Below, in pieces: positions 45,890-57,324 of a stretch of 64,000 nt of DNA (its first letter is position 1; each line of letters begins with the position of its first letter). The notes beneath the pieces are model-generated. The model did no database searches. It worked only from the letters and a program-made list of their open reading frames with translations, and had not been told where the DNA came from. The position numbers were made by a program, and so were the translations under genes. The stretch spans positions 62,001 through 126,000 of the forward strand of contig NZ_NEWD01000038.1 of assembly GCF_002234915.1 (NCBI RefSeq), written 5' to 3'. Origin of the DNA: Bifidobacterium vansinderenii. GTDB lineage: Bacteria > Actinomycetota > Actinomycetes > Actinomycetales > Bifidobacteriaceae.

Positions 45890-47149
45890 ATGAACACTCA
45901 GGTCCGTATCGAACGCTATGCCGATCAGGGCCGGTGCGTGGCGCATATCGACGGACGTGTGGTGTTCGTCCGCTTCGCGCTGCCCGGCGAACTCGTGGCC
46001 ATTCGTCTCGACGAACCGCACGATCGCGACGACCGGTTCTGGACGGGCGAGGTCACCGAGGTGATCGAGCCGAGCGAAGACCGCGTGGATCCCGTCTGGC
46101 CGCTGGCCGGACCGCTCGCATGGGGCGGGGGAGTGGGCGGCGCCGACATGGTGCATGTCTCCATTCTCGGCCAGCTCAAGTGGAAGTCCTCCACGATCAG
46201 CGAGCAGATGCGACGCCTCGGACACATGGATGTCGACGTGCCCGTGACCGGCGTGCCGGATGATGTGGAACGCCATGGTCTCGGTTGGCGTACGCGCATC
46301 GAGATGATCGCGGACGATGACGGCCGGCCATCCATGCGCCGTCGCGAATCGCACACCCGTGTGCCGCTCGACGCCATGCCGCTCGCCACCGACGCGCTCA
46401 ACGCCGTGGCCGACGAGCTCCACGTTTGGGACGGCGGCTTCACCCCCGGCTCCCAGATTCGCCTCGCCGTCCCCGAACCCCGCACCGTTTCCCCGGTTGC
46501 ATCCAACCACGCCCTCCTCATCGACGGCAAGCTCAAGGCCGGCTCCCAGACCCTCACCGAAACCGTGCGTCTCAACGACGGCCACGAATTCGCCTACACC
46601 GTGGACGCTGGCGGCTTTTGGCAGGTGCATCGTCAGGCCCCGATCGCTCTGGCGAACGAGGTGATCGATCTGGTCCGCCAGCAGCTCGACGGCGCCACTT
46701 CCGCCGTGCTGTGGGACCTGTACTCTGGCTCAGGCCTGTTCACCCTACCGCTGGCCAGCGCGACCGCCGAACGCACGCAGGTGCTCAGCATCGAGGGCGC
46801 CAAGACCGCCGTGAAGAGCGCACAGCGCAACCTGCGTGCCGCTGGGCTTGACAACGTGGACTCCCGTGCCGGCGACGTGTCGAAGACCCTGCGCAGCATT
46901 CCGAAGAACCTCGCCCTGCCGGACGTGGTGGTGCTCGATCCACCGCGCGCCGGTGCGAAGAGGCGCGTGTGCGAGCAGATCGCCGACTCCGGCGCTCGCA
47001 GCGTGATCTACGTGGCCTGCGATCCGACAAGTCTCGCCCGCGACACCGCCACGCTCACCGACCTCGGCTACGATCTGGCGCACATCCAGGGCTTCGACAT
47101 CTACCCCAACACCCACCACGTCGAAACCGTAGCCCTCTTCGCCAAGTAG
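45890..47149 (+). CDS. TrmA/RumA-family RNA (uracil-5-)-methyltransferase
   Basis: 419 residues. N-terminal TRAM-like RNA-binding domain (about 1-60: GRCVAHIDGRVVFVRFALPG), central domain, and C-terminal SAM domain with VLWDLYSGSGLFTLPLA (motif I), VVLDPPRAGA and the catalytic Cys in VIYVACDPTSLARD. Such enzymes make m5U in tRNA or 23S rRNA. The iron-sulfur cysteines of RlmD/RlmC are not evident, which is usual in actinobacterial members. ATG 45890 is ten bases after GGAAAGGAA. Confidence 0.9.
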   Translation: MNTQVRIERYADQGRCVAHIDGRVVFVRFALPGELVAIRLDEPHDRDDRFWTGEVTEVIEPSEDRVDPVWPLAGPLAWGGGVGGADMVHVSILGQLKWKSSTISEQMRRLGHMDVDVPVTGVPDDVERHGLGWRTRIEMIADDDGRPSMRRRESHTRVPLDAMPLATDALNAVADELHVWDGGFTPGSQIRLAVPEPRTVSPVASNHALLIDGKLKAGSQTLTETVRLNDGHEFAYTVDAGGFWQVHRQAPIALANEVIDLVRQQLDGATSAVLWDLYSGSGLFTLPLASATAERTQVLSIEGAKTAVKSAQRNLRAAGLDNVDSRAGDVSKTLRSIPKNLALPDVVVLDPPRAGAKRRVCEQIADSGARSVIYVACDPTSLARDTATLTDLGYDLAHIQGFDIYPNTHHVETVALFAK

Positions 47150-47172
47150 CCGCGCCAGCCGGCCAACGTACA

Positions 47173-47772
47173 ATGACGGTGATGAACAGTCGAATGGTGA
47201 AATGGGGCAGACGCGCCGTGGCTGCGGCAATGCTGACGTGCATGATGGTGCCGTTGGCTGGGTGCATGCCGCAGGACAAGGCGGTGGGGGATACGCAGGA
47301 GACCGCGGCGGCGATCGCGCATGACGGCGTGGACCGCGCCGACGCCACAGTCGGTGTGGTCGGCAGCACCGATGCAGCCAAGACGAGTCTGGACTCGCAG
47401 GTGGTGGAGGCGATCGGCAACGATCGCATGCCCGCGCTCTACGCCGCCGGCAACACGGACGCCGACAGCCAGCAGAAGGCGGTGCGCGACTTCCTCGACC
47501 GCAACGTGAAGGCCATCATCCTGCACGCCGACCAGTCCACCGGCTGGGAGGAGACGCTCACCGCGGCCCGCAAGGCCGGCATCCCCGTGATCCTGCTCGC
47601 CAGCGCGATCGAACCTGACGACCAGACCTTGTACGCGGCCCGGTTCGTGGTGGTGCCGCGTGACACGCAGACCGGCGGCGTGAACTACGGCATCGGCGAC
47701 GCCCTGATGCGCGTGATCGACGACAAGCCCCACGCCAAGACCATGAACGTACTGCTGACAGGAGTGGAGTAG
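47173..47772 (+). CDS. Short sugar-binding-like lipoprotein (possibly truncated)
   Basis: 199 residues. A signal peptide ends in the lipobox LAGC (VPLAGCMPQD), so it is a surface lipoprotein. The rest matches one lobe of a type I periplasmic sugar-binding protein (YtfQ/RbsB class): YAAGNTDADSQQKAVRDFLD and AIILHADQSTGWEETLTAAR then GIPVILLAS. Full-length members have about 300-330 residues, so the second lobe is absent. No ABC genes are near. It ends just before the hairpin array at 47.8 kb, which may mark a deletion. ATG 47173 or 47182. Confidence 0.7.
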   Translation: MTVMNSRMVKWGRRAVAAAMLTCMMVPLAGCMPQDKAVGDTQETAAAIAHDGVDRADATVGVVGSTDAAKTSLDSQVVEAIGNDRMPALYAAGNTDADSQQKAVRDFLDRNVKAIILHADQSTGWEETLTAARKAGIPVILLASAIEPDDQTLYAARFVVVPRDTQTGGVNYGIGDALMRVIDDKPHAKTMNVLLTGVE

Positions 47773-47813
47773 CAGAGTCTGGTAATGGCGCTGCCGTGAC
47801 GATACGCGTGACT

Positions 47814-47879
47814 GTACACGGAATCGGCCTGTGTCGGACTGATTCAACGTGTTGCTATGCGTGTACATGGAATCGGCCT
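47814..47879 (+). repeat. Short direct repeat
   Basis: GTACACGGAATCGGCCT (47814-47830) recurs as GTACATGGAATCGGCCT (47863-47879), 16 of 17 bases identical, 49 bases apart. Its ATCGGC core also begins hairpins 1 and 5 of the adjoining array. Confidence 0.7.
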
Positions 47880-48009
47880 TTGGCCGATACGATGTGCTGT
47901 TTTCCGCTATTGCGGAAAATGTTCCACCTCATCCGTCCGGCTATGCCGGACACCTTCCCCTCAAGGGGAAGGCGGCACAATACCATGCAAGCTCATCGGC
48001 AACGCCGAT
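47872..48009 (+). repeat. Array of five perfect hairpins in a 367-base gene-free stretch
   Basis: Within 47773-48139, which has no credible gene, five perfect stems follow one another: ATCGGCC/GGCCGAT (47872-47888), TTTTCCGC/GCGGAAAA (47900-47919), GTCCGGC/GCCGGAC (47935-47951), CCTTCCCC/GGGGAAGG (47953-47972) and ATCGGC/GCCGAT (47995-48009). Loops are 3-4 bases. The block 47922-47973 has the same order as the dispersed repeat when read on the minus strand (G/C-rich hairpin, TGTC-type hairpin, ATGAGGTGG end), but a different sequence. Confidence 0.85.
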
Positions 48010-48139
48010 TCCAAAAATAAAACAGCCACCCTCCTCATCCCTACGATTGATTTTCCTCCGATTCCCCCGTTCACTACCTAGTGAAACCCACCGTCACTGA
48101 CATAATGAATACGGTACGCGTGGGAAAGGCGGCGAATCG

Positions 48140-50653
48140 GTGGCACAGCAGATCACGATGCCCGATGTACGGATGACGGGACTCACCGGCGAACAGGTGA
48201 GCAAACGCGTCATGCAGGGCGACATCAACATCGCCAAGGACAAATCCTCCAGGTCGATCGGACAGATCATCCGATCCAACGTGTTCACGCTGTTCAACGC
48301 GATCATCGCCGTGGCCATGGTCATGGTATTGCTTACCGGTCAGTGGCGCGACTCCGTGTTCGGCTTCGTGATCATCCTCAACACGGGCATCGGCATCATC
48401 ACCGAACTCAAGGCCAAGCGCACGCTCGACAAGCTGTCGATTCTTGTGGCGTCTACGTATCTGGTGCGCCGCGACGGCATCGACCAGGAGATCGCCCACG
48501 ACCGCATCGTCAAGGACGATCTGCTGTGGGTGCGCGCCGGCGACCAGGTGCCCGCCGACCTGGAGATCCTGAAGACCTGGGGCCTGGAACTCGACGAATC
48601 CATGCTCACCGGCGAATCGCGCACCGTGCGCAAAAACGTCGGCGACACCGCGTACTCGGGAGCCACCGCCGTATCCGGTCTCGCGCTGGGACGCGTCACC
48701 GCGGTGGGGGAGCGCAGCTACGCGGCCACGCTCACCGCACAGGCCAAGGTGTACAAGAAGACGCACTCCGATCTCAACGCAGGCATCAACACCATCCTCA
48801 AGTTCATGACGTTCCTCGTGGTGCCGCTGTGCATCCTGCTCATCTGGACGCAGCTCAACACCGTGGGCGGCTGGCATGCGGCGCTCGCCACCGGCGCCTG
48901 GCGGCAGGCCGTGGTCTCCGCCGTGGCCGGCGTGGTCGGCATGATCCCCGAAGGGCTCGTGCTGCTCACCTCGCTGAATTTCGCCGTGGCGGCCATGCGA
49001 CTCGCACGAAAGAACACGCTCGTGCAGGAGCTCGAATCCGTGGAGACGCTGGCCCGCGTGGACGCGCTCAACCTCGACAAGACCGGCACGATCACCGACG
49101 GTGGCATCGCCTTCGACCGCCTGATCATGCTCGACGAGCCTGACAGTGATGCCGTTGATTCAACGAACGAACAAAACAAGAAGAAGCATGACGCCGCCCG
49201 TCATGCCGCCGAACAGGCGCTGTACGATCTCGCCAACGAGGAGCAGCCCAACGGCACCGGTCGCGCCATTCTCGCCGGACTGCGCGAGAAGGGCGTCAGC
49301 GCAAGCAGGATCGCCGAACGCGTGCCGTTCTCGTCGGCACGCAAATGGAGCGCCATCACAACGAACGATGGCGTGACATGGTACATGGGAGCGCCGGAGG
49401 TCGTGATCGCCGCGCTCAACGACACGTACTCCGACGTACTGAAGCAGGCGAACGCATGCGCGGCGCAGGGGAGTCGCGTGGTGCTGCTGGCACGGACGGC
49501 GGCGGAGATCCCCTCCGAGGATGGCAATGAACCGACCCTGAATCCGAACGCGGTCCCCGTCGCACTGGTGGTGTGCACGGAACGCATCCGCCCCGATGCG
49601 GAGAAGACCCTCGCATGGTTCCGCGAGCAGGGGGTACGCTGCCGCATCATCTCCGGCGACAATCCACGCACCGTGGCTGCCATCGCCGGCAAGGTGCGGC
49701 TGACCGGCGACCAGGCCCCACGATACATGGACGCGCGCGAACTGCCCGACGTGAACGACCTCGACGCGCTCGCCGACGCCCTTGAGAATGTGGACGTACT
49801 CGGCCGCGTGCTGCCCGACCAGAAGAAGGCCATCGTCCAGGCGCTGCACAAACGCGACCACGTGGTCGCCATGACCGGCGACGGCGTCAACGACACGCTC
49901 GCCCTCAAGGAGGCCGACCTCGGCATCGCCATGGGCAACGCCGCCCCCGCCACCAAGGCCGTAGCCCAGGTGGTGCTCGTCGACTCCAAATTCTCCCACC
50001 TGCCCGACGTGGTCGCCCGCGGACGCCAGGTCATGGCTAACATGGAACGCGTGGCCAGCCTGTTCCTCGTCAAGACCGTCTACTCGGCCATCATCTCCCT
50101 CGGCGTGGTGCTCACCGCCATGCCCTACCCGTACCTGCCGCGCCACATCACCTACGTGGGCGCGCTCACCATCGGCGCACCCGCGTTCATCCTCGCGCTC
50201 GCGCCCAACACGCGCCGGTACATCCCCGGATTCCTCAAACGCGTCGTCGCGTTCGCGCTGCCCGGCGGCATCGCCACCGGACTGTCCGTGCTGCTCAGCG
50301 CATGGATCGTGCCGCGCGTGATGGGCTGGAACCTCGCCAGCCCCAAGGATCTCGAATCCCTGCGTGCCACCAGCGCGATCATCCTGTTCCTCATGGGCGT
50401 GTTCGTGCTCTCCCGCGTGGCGCGACCGCTCAATTCATGGCGTGGCGGGCTCGTCGCGTTCTTCGCCGCATGCGGCGTGATCGGCATGTTCATCCCGTTC
50501 GTCGCGAACTTCTTCGCCCTCATCATCCCCACCGGCGCCACGTTGATCGCCACGGGTGCCGCGCTCGTCATCGCCGCGCTCATCTTCGTGGTCTGCATCT
50601 GGGGCGTCCCAAAGATCGGGCGCATTATTACACACGAAACAAAAACACGCTAG
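48140..50653 (+). CDS. P-type cation-transporting ATPase (CtpE-like)
   Basis: 837-residue membrane pump. The actuator motif is MLTGESRTV, the phosphorylated Asp is in NLDKTGTITDG, and the hinge is MTGDGVNDTLALKEADLGIAMG. The fourth-helix motif is GMIPEGLVLL rather than the CPC of heavy-metal pumps, and there is no N-terminal metal-binding domain, which fits the CtpE-type Ca2+ transporters of actinobacteria. Ion specificity is inference. GTG 48140 is used after GGGAAAGG. It follows the hairpin array and is 41 bases before aconitase. Confidence 0.9.
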   Translation: MAQQITMPDVRMTGLTGEQVSKRVMQGDINIAKDKSSRSIGQIIRSNVFTLFNAIIAVAMVMVLLTGQWRDSVFGFVIILNTGIGIITELKAKRTLDKLSILVASTYLVRRDGIDQEIAHDRIVKDDLLWVRAGDQVPADLEILKTWGLELDESMLTGESRTVRKNVGDTAYSGATAVSGLALGRVTAVGERSYAATLTAQAKVYKKTHSDLNAGINTILKFMTFLVVPLCILLIWTQLNTVGGWHAALATGAWRQAVVSAVAGVVGMIPEGLVLLTSLNFAVAAMRLARKNTLVQELESVETLARVDALNLDKTGTITDGGIAFDRLIMLDEPDSDAVDSTNEQNKKKHDAARHAAEQALYDLANEEQPNGTGRAILAGLREKGVSASRIAERVPFSSARKWSAITTNDGVTWYMGAPEVVIAALNDTYSDVLKQANACAAQGSRVVLLARTAAEIPSEDGNEPTLNPNAVPVALVVCTERIRPDAEKTLAWFREQGVRCRIISGDNPRTVAAIAGKVRLTGDQAPRYMDARELPDVNDLDALADALENVDVLGRVLPDQKKAIVQALHKRDHVVAMTGDGVNDTLALKEADLGIAMGNAAPATKAVAQVVLVDSKFSHLPDVVARGRQVMANMERVASLFLVKTVYSAIISLGVVLTAMPYPYLPRHITYVGALTIGAPAFILALAPNTRRYIPGFLKRVVAFALPGGIATGLSVLLSAWIVPRVMGWNLASPKDLESLRATSAIILFLMGVFVLSRVARPLNSWRGGLVAFFAACGVIGMFIPFVANFFALIIPTGATLIATGAALVIAALIFVVCIWGVPKIGRIITHETKTR

Positions 50654-50694
50654 AACTGACGTGTTAATGATTTCATAAAAATCACGGAGGCCGT

Positions 50695-53394
<2,700 letters not shown>

Positions 53395-53411
53395 CGCATC
53401 CGCCGAAACGA

Positions 53412-53459
53412 AGCACAGCGGCCGTCTCTCCTCAGTCCGGGGGAGACGGCCGCTGTGCT
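53412..53459. terminator. 17-bp hairpin between convergent genes
   Basis: AGCACAGCGGCCGTCTC (53412-53428) and GAGACGGCCGCTGTGCT (53443-53459) pair perfectly. No T-run, but very stable and correctly placed between aconitase and the response regulator gene. A fragment of the dispersed repeat (GTGCTTCCTTCCAGGGAGGG, 53465-53484) follows. Confidence 0.65.
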
Positions 53460-53528
53460 ATCTCGTGCTTCCTTCCAGGGAGGGATTCATCTTCTCCGGG
53501 AAGACGTTCCAAGCTTTGCCGTCACGCA

Positions 53529-54290
53529 TCATCCTGCCTCCGGCAGATCCGCCCGCTCCACCAGTCGCGCCAGCTGGATCCGACTCATCGCGAGTTTGTC
53601 CGACGCGCTCGACAGATGCGCCTTGGCGGTGCGCTCGCTGATGAACATCCGCCCGGCGATCTCCTGATTCGTCAGTCCATCCGCGGCCAGCACCACCGTC
53701 TCGCGCTCCCGCTCGCTGAGCGTGCCCAGCAGCCGACGCGCCTCATCTCTGCGAGCCAATGGTCTGCGCCGATTGAGATCCTGCAGCAGCTGCCGCTGGC
53801 TGGCCGGATTGAACTGCGGTGCGCCCGTGCAGGCGCCGAGAATCCGCCGGATGATCTCCTCCGGCGCGTCCGTCTTCGACACGAACCCCTCCGCGCCCGC
53901 TTCGGCGGCGCGTTCCACCGTGTTCGACGGCGACAGCGACGTCAGAATCAGCACGTGCGGGGGAGAGGGCAGAGCCCTCATACGTGCGGTTGCCTCGATG
54001 CCGTCGCCATCTGGCATGGCGATGTCCATGAGCACTACATCAGGTCGCTCGACGCGCGCACGTTCCACGGCCTCGACACCATTGGTCGACGTGGACACCA
54101 CCGTGATCCTTCCATCCGAATAATCGTTGAGGATCAGCGACATCGCCTGACAGATCATCGGATCATCGTCGACGATGCTCACCGTGATCGGCCTGACCGG
54201 TGACGAATGCACGGCATCGGATTCGTCGGGGGACGATGACGATGGCGTGGGGGAGTGGGTGTCGGCGTTGGCTGAGGTCATGCCTCTCAT
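53529..54290 (-). CDS. NarL/LuxR-type response regulator
   Basis: 253 residues. After a 30-residue Ser/Asp-rich head comes the receiver domain (about 35-155) with acidic pocket IVDDDP and phospho-acceptor Asp89 in VVLMDIAMPDGDG; Lys in FVSKTD completes it. The LuxR helix-turn-helix is at about 185-245 (LSERERETVVLAADGLTNQE, IAGRMFISERTAKAHLSS). ATG 54290 overlaps the stop of the histidine kinase gene (ATGA), so the pair is coupled. Its targets are unknown. Confidence 0.93.
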   Translation of the reverse strand: MRGMTSANADTHSPTPSSSSPDESDAVHSSPVRPITVSIVDDDPMICQAMSLILNDYSDGRITVVSTSTNGVEAVERARVERPDVVLMDIAMPDGDGIEATARMRALPSPPHVLILTSLSPSNTVERAAEAGAEGFVSKTDAPEEIIRRILGACTGAPQFNPASQRQLLQDLNRRRPLARRDEARRLLGTLSERERETVVLAADGLTNQEIAGRMFISERTAKAHLSSASDKLAMSRIQLARLVERADLPEAG

Positions 54291-55750
54291 CGTATCCGGT
54301 TGAATGGAAGACGGAAGTCAAGATGGAAATCATTGCGTTCGTCATACCCGTACTGGCAGTCTCCGCCGACGGCGAGAACGCGAGCCTTCAGTCCGGGCAG
54401 ACCATTGCCCCCGCCTTTGTCTGCGTTGTTCCCGTCCTCTGCCATCGTGCCGTCGCCATGATCGATCAGACCGTCTCGCTCCATGCCGACCGGCACGGCG
54501 ACGCCCGCGGTGTTGAACACGGTCGGATTGGTGAATCGCACGTTCACGCCGGTCCTCGGCTCGGCGGAGATCTCCAATGCGACACGCGCCCCCGGCGCAT
54601 GCCGTCGCGCATTCGTCAGCCCTTCCTGAATGCCGCGAAACGCGATCTTGCCGATCTCCACGTCCAATAAGCCGAGCTCGCGAATGTCGATCCACGTGTC
54701 CAATGTCATCCCCGCATCACGCGCATCGTCGATTACCGCGTACAGCGCCTCACGAGTCAATGCGGTGTCGGAGTCCGGCATCAGCAACACCTGCGCCTGC
54801 TGCGGATGCCGTAGCATGTCGATGATGCTGTGCGCCTCGTCCAATGCCCCCGCAGCCTGTCGTCGAATGTCTCCGGCACGTTCGGCCAGCCGGACGAGAT
54901 CCTGGCCTTCTTCCGCATTGGTATCCGTTCCCGCATACTTCGGATCCCGGCTCAGCTTCAATGCCTCCGCCTGCAGCGCACTCGCGTTCACCGCGATGAG
55001 CGACAGGCTGTGCGCCAGCGTATCGTGTGCCTCGGCCGCCACGGCATCCGCGAACCGTTGTGTGTTGAGATCGTTTTCCAATACATTCGCGCGGTTGCGT
55101 TCCACATCCATCCGTACGTCGGCGGCATGTGCGTACGCCCGACTGCGTAGGTGCAGGCCCGAGAGTATCGCCGCTGCGAATGTGCAGATCGACCAGACCA
55201 CCGCCGCCACGACGATCGACGACAGATCCGAGTTCACCACGACCGGCACGCCGTCGACACCCGTACCGGGCTCCGCAAACAGACGATGCCACAGTGAATA
55301 ATCCGCAGGACGGGCGATGTCCCGAGCGTGCGCCACGACCATTACGATCAGACTTGCGGCGGTACACGCGCCCAACGTCTTCCGGTCACTGCGCCGGGCC
55401 CACACCCCGCATAGTCCGAACAGGCTGACCGCGGGACTGAACGGCAGCAGCAGCACCGTCGCCGATGCCGCCAGTGACACCAGTTCGGGACGACGTTCGC
55501 GCCATCGCAGCATGATCGGCGTCACGAAGGCCAGCAGCAGTCCCACCGCGGTCCACAGATAGCCGAGCTGCATGCCCATGGCCTCGAAATACGACGACGT
55601 GTAGGCGTCCTCGGCAAGATTCATCATGATGGCGCAGACGATCATCACGACCGTCCATCGACGGCGGGCCGGAACCGGGCAGTCGGGGCGGGATTCGGAT
55701 TCATGCCGGTCTGGATTCGTAGGAACTGCGGGAGGTGTCTGCGTCGTCAT
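54287..55750 (-). CDS. NarL-class sensor histidine kinase
   Basis: 487 residues: about six membrane helices (30-50, 62-80, 90-118, 125-142, 175-200) with short outside loops, then a HisKA_3 dimerisation domain with phospho-acceptor His242 in EAHDTLAHSLSLI, and an HATPase domain with IQEGLTNARRHAPGARV (N-box) and NGLPGLKARVLAVGG (G-box). It has no large sensor domain, so it may sense the membrane itself or a partner protein. Partner of the coupled response regulator. ATG 55750. Confidence 0.92.
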   Translation of the reverse strand: MTTQTPPAVPTNPDRHESESRPDCPVPARRRWTVVMIVCAIMMNLAEDAYTSSYFEAMGMQLGYLWTAVGLLLAFVTPIMLRWRERRPELVSLAASATVLLLPFSPAVSLFGLCGVWARRSDRKTLGACTAASLIVMVVAHARDIARPADYSLWHRLFAEPGTGVDGVPVVVNSDLSSIVVAAVVWSICTFAAAILSGLHLRSRAYAHAADVRMDVERNRANVLENDLNTQRFADAVAAEAHDTLAHSLSLIAVNASALQAEALKLSRDPKYAGTDTNAEEGQDLVRLAERAGDIRRQAAGALDEAHSIIDMLRHPQQAQVLLMPDSDTALTREALYAVIDDARDAGMTLDTWIDIRELGLLDVEIGKIAFRGIQEGLTNARRHAPGARVALEISAEPRTGVNVRFTNPTVFNTAGVAVPVGMERDGLIDHGDGTMAEDGNNADKGGGNGLPGLKARVLAVGGDCQYGYDERNDFHLDFRLPFNRIR

Positions 55751-55946
55751 AATACCTGAAGCATACGGTCGCGCTCACGACAACGCCATTGTCCTCATCG
55801 GCACGATCAGCCTGTCCGAACGGGCAAGCAGAACGGTCCGTTCGGACACTGACGGGACTTTGCCGATTCCCGTACGGTTGTCCTCGTAAACGATCGCTCG
55901 TCGACGACCATGACGCTCGCCGACGCATTCGGAAGAGAGGCACATC

Positions 55947-56555
55947 ATGACCCAGCCCACCCAAGGAAGCCCCCAACCGGCACAGCCACAGCAGCCCGTT
56001 CCCCAGATGACTCCGCAGCAGATGCCACCGCTCCAGCAGCCGCCGCAGCCGAAGAAGAAGCCGATCTTCAAACGCTGGTGGTTCTGGGTGCTTATCGTGA
56101 TCGTGCTGATCATCGGCATCAGCAACATGAATGGCGGCAGCTCGTCAAACTCCGATACGAACAGCACATCACAGTCGCAGTCGGCACAGTCCGGTTCCGC
56201 ATCAAGCGGCGGCGCCGCCGAACAGAAAAAGAGCGAGGAGCCGTCCGTACCCGCCGACTACAAGTCCGCGCTCCGTCAGGCGGAAAGCTATGCGAACACC
56301 ATGCACATGTCCAAGCAGGGCGTGTACGACCAGCTGACCAGCGAATACGGCGGTCAGTTCTCCGCCGAGGCTGCGCAGTACGCCGTGGACAATGTCAAGG
56401 CCGATTGGAATGCGAACGCGCTCGCCAAGGCCAAGGACTATCAGAAGAGCATGGCGATGTCTCCCGAGGCGATCCGCGACCAGCTGACCAGCGAATACGG
56501 TGAAAAGTTCACCGCAGACGAAGCCAACTACGCCGTCGAACACCTCAACGATTAA
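55947..56555 (+). CDS. Membrane-anchored Ltp-repeat (HTH-like, PF07553) surface protein
   Basis: 202 residues. A Pro/Gln-rich N-terminus (1-33) precedes one membrane helix (about 44-60: WWFWVLIVIVLIIGISNM), a Ser-rich linker to about 95, and two Ltp repeats: YKSALRQAESYANTMHMSKQ with VYDQLTSEYGGQFSAEAAQY, and LAKAKDYQKSMAMSPEAIRD with QLTSEYGEKFTADEANY. The repeat type is named for the prophage TP-J34 lipoprotein that blocks DNA injection by other phages. It lacks a lipobox here. ATG 55947 follows AGAGAGGCACATC. It stands between two two-component systems. Confidence 0.85.
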   Translation: MTQPTQGSPQPAQPQQPVPQMTPQQMPPLQQPPQPKKKPIFKRWWFWVLIVIVLIIGISNMNGGSSSNSDTNSTSQSQSAQSGSASSGGAAEQKKSEEPSVPADYKSALRQAESYANTMHMSKQGVYDQLTSEYGGQFSAEAAQYAVDNVKADWNANALAKAKDYQKSMAMSPEAIRDQLTSEYGEKFTADEANYAVEHLND

Positions 56556-56587
56556 TAGGATCGAGGCGAAAGCCCGAGAAATCAAGA

Positions 56588-56627
56588 GATTCTGCCGGAA
56601 CACCGTTCAATGGGTTCCGGCAGAATC
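56588..56627 (+). terminator. Hairpin after the Ltp gene
   Basis: GATTCTGCCGGAA (56588-56600) and TTCCGGCAGAATC (56615-56627): perfect 13-bp stem, 33 bases after the stop, no T-run. Confidence 0.6.
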
Positions 56628-56638
56628 AGGTGTGTGTT

Positions 56639-56689
56639 CCCTCCCTCAGTCACGCTTTGCGTGACAGCTCCCTCCCCCGGAGGGAGCAC
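56639..56689 (-). repeat. Two-hairpin intergenic repeat, copy E (inverted)
   Basis: On the minus strand: GCTCCCTCC, loop GGG, GGAGGGAGC; then GTCACGC, loop AAA, GCGTGAC; ends TGAGGGAGGG. Lies directly after the Ltp hairpin in a 336-base gene-free stretch (56556-56891). Confidence 0.9.
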
Positions 56690-56770
56690 GCTAGTGTTGA
56701 GCATGTGCGCGCCCTCCACGAAAGGGAGATGAGGTACGGCCCTTGCTGCGTGGCACGTTCAGACACCCAT

Positions 56771-56821
56771 GTGCTCCCTCCGAGGGAGGGAGCTGGCCGA
56801 CGCAGTCGGGCTGAGGGAGGG
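56771..56821 (+). repeat. Two-hairpin intergenic repeat, copy F
   Basis: Hairpin 1: GCTCCCTCC, loop GAG, GGAGGGAGC. Hairpin 2: CCGAC, loop GCA, GTCGG. Ends CTGAGGGAGGG. Faces copy E across 81 bases. Confidence 0.9.
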
Positions 56822-56891
56822 CTCCGCTCCCCGCAGCCCTGTACCTACGGTTATCAAACCATCGGAAAGAAGCTCAGTCCATCCAACCGCA

Positions 56892-57143
56892 TCACCCGCG
56901 TTCACCGCCGAACTGACGCCACAGCCCATCAACGACGATGGGCAGCAGCGTAAGCACCGTGGTGATCCAATACATGAGATCGCCAAACGTAACGCCGGCG
57001 AACACCACGCGGCTCATCACCGGGTCCGCCGCACAGATATAGATGGCGCCGGTCAGGCACGCCACCGTCCAGCACACCGCATAGCAGATGATGCGCGCCC
57101 TCACGCTCTTCGGATACGGCTTCAGCATCGCTCTCACACCCAT
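56892..57143 (-). CDS. Small membrane protein of unknown function
   Basis: About 83 residues: a basic start (MGVRAMLKPYPKSVRARIIC), then hydrophobic stretches at about 19-36, 43-60 and 60-75 with a C-terminal GLWRQFGGERG. I recognise no family. The ATG at 57143 is six bases after GAGG; 57146 and 57167 are alternatives. It is divergent from the second response regulator gene and could be a target or sensor partner, but this is only from position. Confidence 0.55.
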   Translation of the reverse strand: MGVRAMLKPYPKSVRARIICYAVCWTVACLTGAIYICAADPVMSRVVFAGVTFGDLMYWITTVLTLLPIVVDGLWRQFGGERG

Positions 57144-57324
57144 CATGCACCTCGCTTTCACGACCATGGACCCGCCCATGGTCCAACCGACGGGAACCAC
57201 GAAAAATCAGCGGTTCCTCCGTCCTCTACGGTCATTGTAGAAAGCGCCGTTCCACGAACCCAACGACGTAGACGTTCGTCCATGGCGTTCGACATCAGAT
57301 GTCCGTCCGGCATATGGTGAAGGC

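Noticed and set aside
46969-47172. Long frame joining the methyltransferase 3' region with the lipoprotein.
   Set aside because: Residues before 47173 are in another frame of the methyltransferase and Arg-rich; the signal peptide fixes the start near 47173-47182.
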